64,000 nucleotides of DNA from an uncultured Microbacteriaceae bacterium (GTDB taxonomy: Bacteria > Actinomycetota > Actinomycetes > Actinomycetales > Microbacteriaceae), in contig CAJAKC010000022.1 of assembly GCA_903940225.1 (NCBI GenBank), forward strand, positions 97,116 through 161,115, read 5' to 3'. Of this stretch, positions 61,496 through 64,000 are shown piece after piece. The stretch's first letter is position 1, and every line of letters begins with the position of its first letter. The notes beneath the pieces were generated by a model, which was given only the letters and a program-made list of their open reading frames with translations, had not been told where the DNA came from and did not search any database. The position numbers and the translations under genes are program-made.

Positions 61496-62140
61496 GTGAC
61501 CGACGATACGACCGACTCACCCAGCGACGAGCTGAGCACGCACGGAGTTGGACCATGGGTTGGTGAGTGGCCGACGGACGCACGATACGACCGTGACCTT
61601 CTCGAACGCGGGGACACCCGCAACGTGACCGACGACTATCGGTATTGGACAATGGAGGCGATTGTCGCGGACCTCGACACCAAGCGTCACGACTTTCACG
61701 TCGCCATCGAAAACTGGCAGCACGATCTGAACATCGGGTCGATTGTGCGAACCGCCAACGCGTTCGCCGCGAGAACGGTGCACATTGTCGGTCGCCGACG
61801 GTGGAACAAACGCGGTGCGATGGTGACCGATCGCTACCAGCACGTACTGCACCACCCCACGATCGACGACTTCGTTGCATGGTGCAGCGCGGAAAATCTG
61901 CCGATTATTGGTGTCGACAACGTGCCCGGTTCTGCGCCGATTGAGTCGGTGGGACTGCCCCGCGCCTGTGTCCTGTTGTTCGGGCAAGAAGGTCCGGGCC
62001 TTTCCCCCGAGGCGATTTCCGCCAGCGACCGGGTTGTCGAGATCACACAGTACGGGTCAACTCGGTCGCTCAACGCCTCCGCGGCGGCGGCAATTATCAT
62101 GCACTCGTGGATTCGGGAGCACGTCACCCCAAAGCGGTAA
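61496..62140 (+). CDS. TrmH/SpoU-family RNA 2'-O-methyltransferase
   Basis: A 214-residue SPOUT methyltransferase with a C-terminal knot: [37 protein letters not shown] and [19 protein letters not shown] are the three SpoU motifs. It methylates a ribose in tRNA or rRNA; the exact site is not predictable. The start is GTG, 6 nt after a -10 shared with the divergent DNA methyltransferase. It ends 32 nt before purA. Confidence 0.9.
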   Translation: MTDDTTDSPSDELSTHGVGPWVGEWPTDARYDRDLLERGDTRNVTDDYRYWTMEAIVADLDTKRHDFHVAIENWQHDLNIGSIVRTANAFAARTVHIVGRRRWNKRGAMVTDRYQHVLHHPTIDDFVAWCSAENLPIIGVDNVPGSAPIESVGLPRACVLLFGQEGPGLSPEAISASDRVVEITQYGSTRSLNASAAAAIIMHSWIREHVTPKR

Positions 62141-62172
62141 ACTGGTGGAGTTCGCCGTTCAAAGGAAACTTC

Positions 62173-63459
62173 ATGCCCGCCGTCGTGATTATCGGAGCCC
62201 AGTGGGGCGATGAGGGTAAGGGCAAGGCGACCGACACGATGTCGGGTCGTATCGACTATGTCGTCAAATTCAACGGCGGAAACAACGCCGGTCACACCGT
62301 CGTCATCGGAGACGAGAAATACGCGCTGCATCTTTTGCCGTCGGGCATCCTGACCGAAGGGGTTGTTCCCGTCATCGCGAACGGTGTGGTTATCGACCTC
62401 GAAGTCCTCTTCGACGAGATCGACACCCTCGCCTCACGCGGAATCGACGTGTCCAAGTTGCGGGTGTCCTCCAGCGCGCACATCATCACCTCGTATCACC
62501 GCACACTCGACAAGGTCAACGAGCGGTTCCTGGGCAAGCGACAGATTGGTACGACCGGCCGCGGAATCGGCCCGACCTACGCCGACAAAATCAACCGCGT
62601 CGGAATTCGAGTACAGGACCTGTTTGACGAAAACATCCTTCGCCAGAAAGTTGAGGGTGCCCTCGAGGCCAAAAACCACCTGTTGGTCAAGATTTACAAC
62701 CGCCGCGCGATTGACGCGGAAGAAATCGTCACCGAGTTGCTGTCGTATGCCGACCGTTTGCGGCCGATGGTCACCGACACCGCACTCGAGCTGCACACCG
62801 CTCTGCGCGCGGGCAAGACCGTCCTGTTCGAGGGTGGCCAGGCAACCATGCTGGACGTTGACCACGGCACCTATCCGTTCGTCACGTCGTCCAACTCGAC
62901 CGCCGGCGGCGCGTCGACCGGGTCAGGAATCGGCCCGGGTGAGTTCTCACGGGTCATCGGAATCGTCAAGGCGTACACAACGCGTGTCGGTTCCGGCCCG
63001 TTCCCCACGGAATTGCTCGACGAATCGGGTGAACGACTGCGCAGAGTCGGACACGAATTCGGCACGACAACCGGGCGTCCGCGGCGGTGCGGCTGGTTCG
63101 ACGCCCCGATTGCGCGCTATTCAGCGCGCATTAACGGCATCACGGACTTCGTCCTCACCAAGCTGGATGTCCTCACCGGCCTTGATGACATCCCCGTCTG
63201 TGTCGCCTACGACGTCGACGGCGTTCGAGTGGACGAGGTTCCCGTAAACCAATCCGACTTCCACCACGCCACACCGATTTACGAATCGTTCCCCGGGTGG
63301 TCCGAAGACATTTCCGCGGCGCGGACGTTCGACGAGCTTCCCGCTAACGCCAAGAACTACGTCCGTGCGATCGAATCGATGGCGGGGGCCCGATTCTCCG
63401 CAATCGGTGTTGGCCCGGCACGAGACGAGATCATCATCCTGCACGATCTGCTCGACTAA
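62173..63459 (+). CDS. purA: Adenylosuccinate synthetase
   Basis: A 428-residue PurA that converts IMP and aspartate to adenylosuccinate with [17 protein letters not shown] is the phosphate loop, [13 protein letters not shown] the IMP loop, and [15 protein letters not shown] a conserved segment. ATG at 62173 fits the family start ([18 protein letters not shown]); AAAGGA lies about 7 nt upstream. purB at 28537 does the next step. Confidence 0.97.
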   Translation: MPAVVIIGAQWGDEGKGKATDTMSGRIDYVVKFNGGNNAGHTVVIGDEKYALHLLPSGILTEGVVPVIANGVVIDLEVLFDEIDTLASRGIDVSKLRVSSSAHIITSYHRTLDKVNERFLGKRQIGTTGRGIGPTYADKINRVGIRVQDLFDENILRQKVEGALEAKNHLLVKIYNRRAIDAEEIVTELLSYADRLRPMVTDTALELHTALRAGKTVLFEGGQATMLDVDHGTYPFVTSSNSTAGGASTGSGIGPGEFSRVIGIVKAYTTRVGSGPFPTELLDESGERLRRVGHEFGTTTGRPRRCGWFDAPIARYSARINGITDFVLTKLDVLTGLDDIPVCVAYDVDGVRVDEVPVNQSDFHHATPIYESFPGWSEDISAARTFDELPANAKNYVRAIESMAGARFSAIGVGPARDEIIILHDLLD

Positions 63460-63552
63460 CCGCGACGTCAAAGGTTCGTCCAAGAAACATCCAAGTCGAG
63501 TGCACAACCACGATGGTGTTCGTACGCTTAAGGAACTAACGAAAGGTGTCAC

Positions 63553-63870
63553 ATGGGACGACGAACCTCAGCGATCACAATCGCTCTCGCGTGTGTCTTA
63601 CCGCTCTCTCTTTCCGCCTGCGCCTCGGGCGTGCCGACAGAAACGACCAGCATCATCGAAGGAAACGACATCCTTACTGCTGACCTCGGCGCCACTGTTA
63701 CGGCGAAAGGGGTCGTCTTGGCGGCCGTTGTGCTTGTCGCCGGAGATGTCGAGAAGGCTTTGGATGAGGGAACAGTGAGCGCAGCGGAAGTCGCAGCGGC
63801 GCGCGAAGCCATAGAAGCCGGAAACCTTGATTTATGGCGCCAACGCGCAGAAGCGGATGGTGCCCAGTGA
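63553..63870 (+). CDS. Small putative lipoprotein
   Basis: A 105-residue protein with a lipoprotein signal peptide: MGRRTSAITIALACVLPLSL followed by the lipobox SAC, giving a lipid-anchored cysteine at about residue 23. The mature part has a short hydrophobic helix (VVLAAVVLVAG) and a helical acidic tail. No family is recognised. AAAGG lies about 9 nt before the ATG. It overlaps the next exported-protein gene by 4 nt (GTGA), so the two form a pair. Confidence 0.65.
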   Translation: MGRRTSAITIALACVLPLSLSACASGVPTETTSIIEGNDILTADLGATVTAKGVVLAAVVLVAGDVEKALDEGTVSAAEVAAAREAIEAGNLDLWRQRAEADGAQ

Positions 63871-64000
63871 AGCGCATAATCGTTCGATCAGCGATCGCCA
63901 TCGCCGCGGTCGTTGGTTTGGCAACTCCAGCTGTCGCCGCCGTAGATCTCGATGTCAAGCGCGCAATTGTCGAAGTCGTTCTCGAAAATCTCGGGGTAGA
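63867..64000 (+). CDS. Secreted protein, N-terminal part (cut by window edge)
   Basis: The visible 44 residues begin at GTG (KRIIVRSAIAIAAVVGLA) with a signal peptide ending near TPAVAA-VDLD, then a helix VKRAIVEVVLENLGV. The rest is outside the window. It is translationally coupled to the lipoprotein gene. Function unknown. Confidence 0.55.
   Translation, partial: MKRIIVRSAIAIAAVVGLATPAVAAVDLDVKRAIVEVVLENLGV

Overview
The window is the replication-origin region of an actinobacterial chromosome. Gene content points to Microbacteriaceae or a close relative with a compact genome: the order gyrA-gyrB-dciA-recF-dnaN-oriC-dnaA-rpmH-rnpA-yidD-yidC-jag-rsmG-parA-parB, an HspR-type dnaK operon, a C50-type carotenoid operon and a DUF6049/MurJ pair. 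By eye the G+C is in the high fifties. There is no rRNA, CRISPR array, prophage or transposon. Species cannot be assigned from the sequence alone.

Layout. 1-4020: an edge-truncated ECF sigma factor, an SRPBCC-like protein, a GNAT/EamA pair, small membrane proteins, a self-regulated XRE module, then tRNA-Ala and tRNA-Ile. 4016-13489 (minus strand): DUF3566, gyrA, gyrB, dciA, recF, dnaN, the oriC spacer and dnaA. 13694-18464 (plus): rpmH to parB, with three parS sites (in recF, at the rsmG start, upstream of parA). 18525-24353: trxA, trxB, murJ and a DUF6049 protein on minus, CCA-adding enzyme on plus. 24465-27793: rpsF-ssb-rpsR-rplI, a terminator, a second cluster of DnaA-box-like sequences, dnaB. 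27832-36252: small membrane proteins, purB, an alpha/beta hydrolase, hisC/pat, and a three-gene 2-oxoacid dehydrogenase set. 36291-38161: a histidine-rich membrane protein with two Zur-like boxes, a Fur/Zur regulator, zinc-independent L28/L33/S14, and HU. 38239-44696: CopD-CtaG fusion, a lower-GC pocket with an orphan secreted/membrane pair, a PIF1-like helicase, HicAB and dcd. 44693-50327: nhaA and idi diverging from crtB-crtI-crtYe-crtYf-crtEb. 50374-64000: MFS transporter, an LAPTG surface protein, dnaK-grpE-dnaJ-hspR, nitroreductase, AEC carrier, xth, pyrE plus a septum-formation-type protein, an orphan DNA methyltransferase, a SpoU methyltransferase, purA, and two exported proteins at the edge.

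How it works together. The first part is housekeeping for replication start (DnaA, DnaN, RecF, gyrase, DciA loading DnaB), segregation (ParAB/parS) and ribosome or membrane biogenesis. A strong regulatory theme runs through the window: more than twenty genes have a TANNNT -10 element placed 6-8 nt before an ATG or GTG and no Shine-Dalgarno sequence, so they are probably transcribed as leaderless mRNAs. At three divergent gene pairs the two -10 elements physically overlap. Ribosomal-protein operons instead have canonical -35/-10 promoters and begin with a shared start motif and a short hairpin. The most interesting candidates for new biology are the Zur-box-controlled histidine-rich membrane protein, the palindrome-controlled idi/crt divergent promoter with a predicted leaderless 12-codon upstream ORF, the second DnaA-box cluster before dnaB, and a symmetrical GAAA-capped hairpin before the HU gene.
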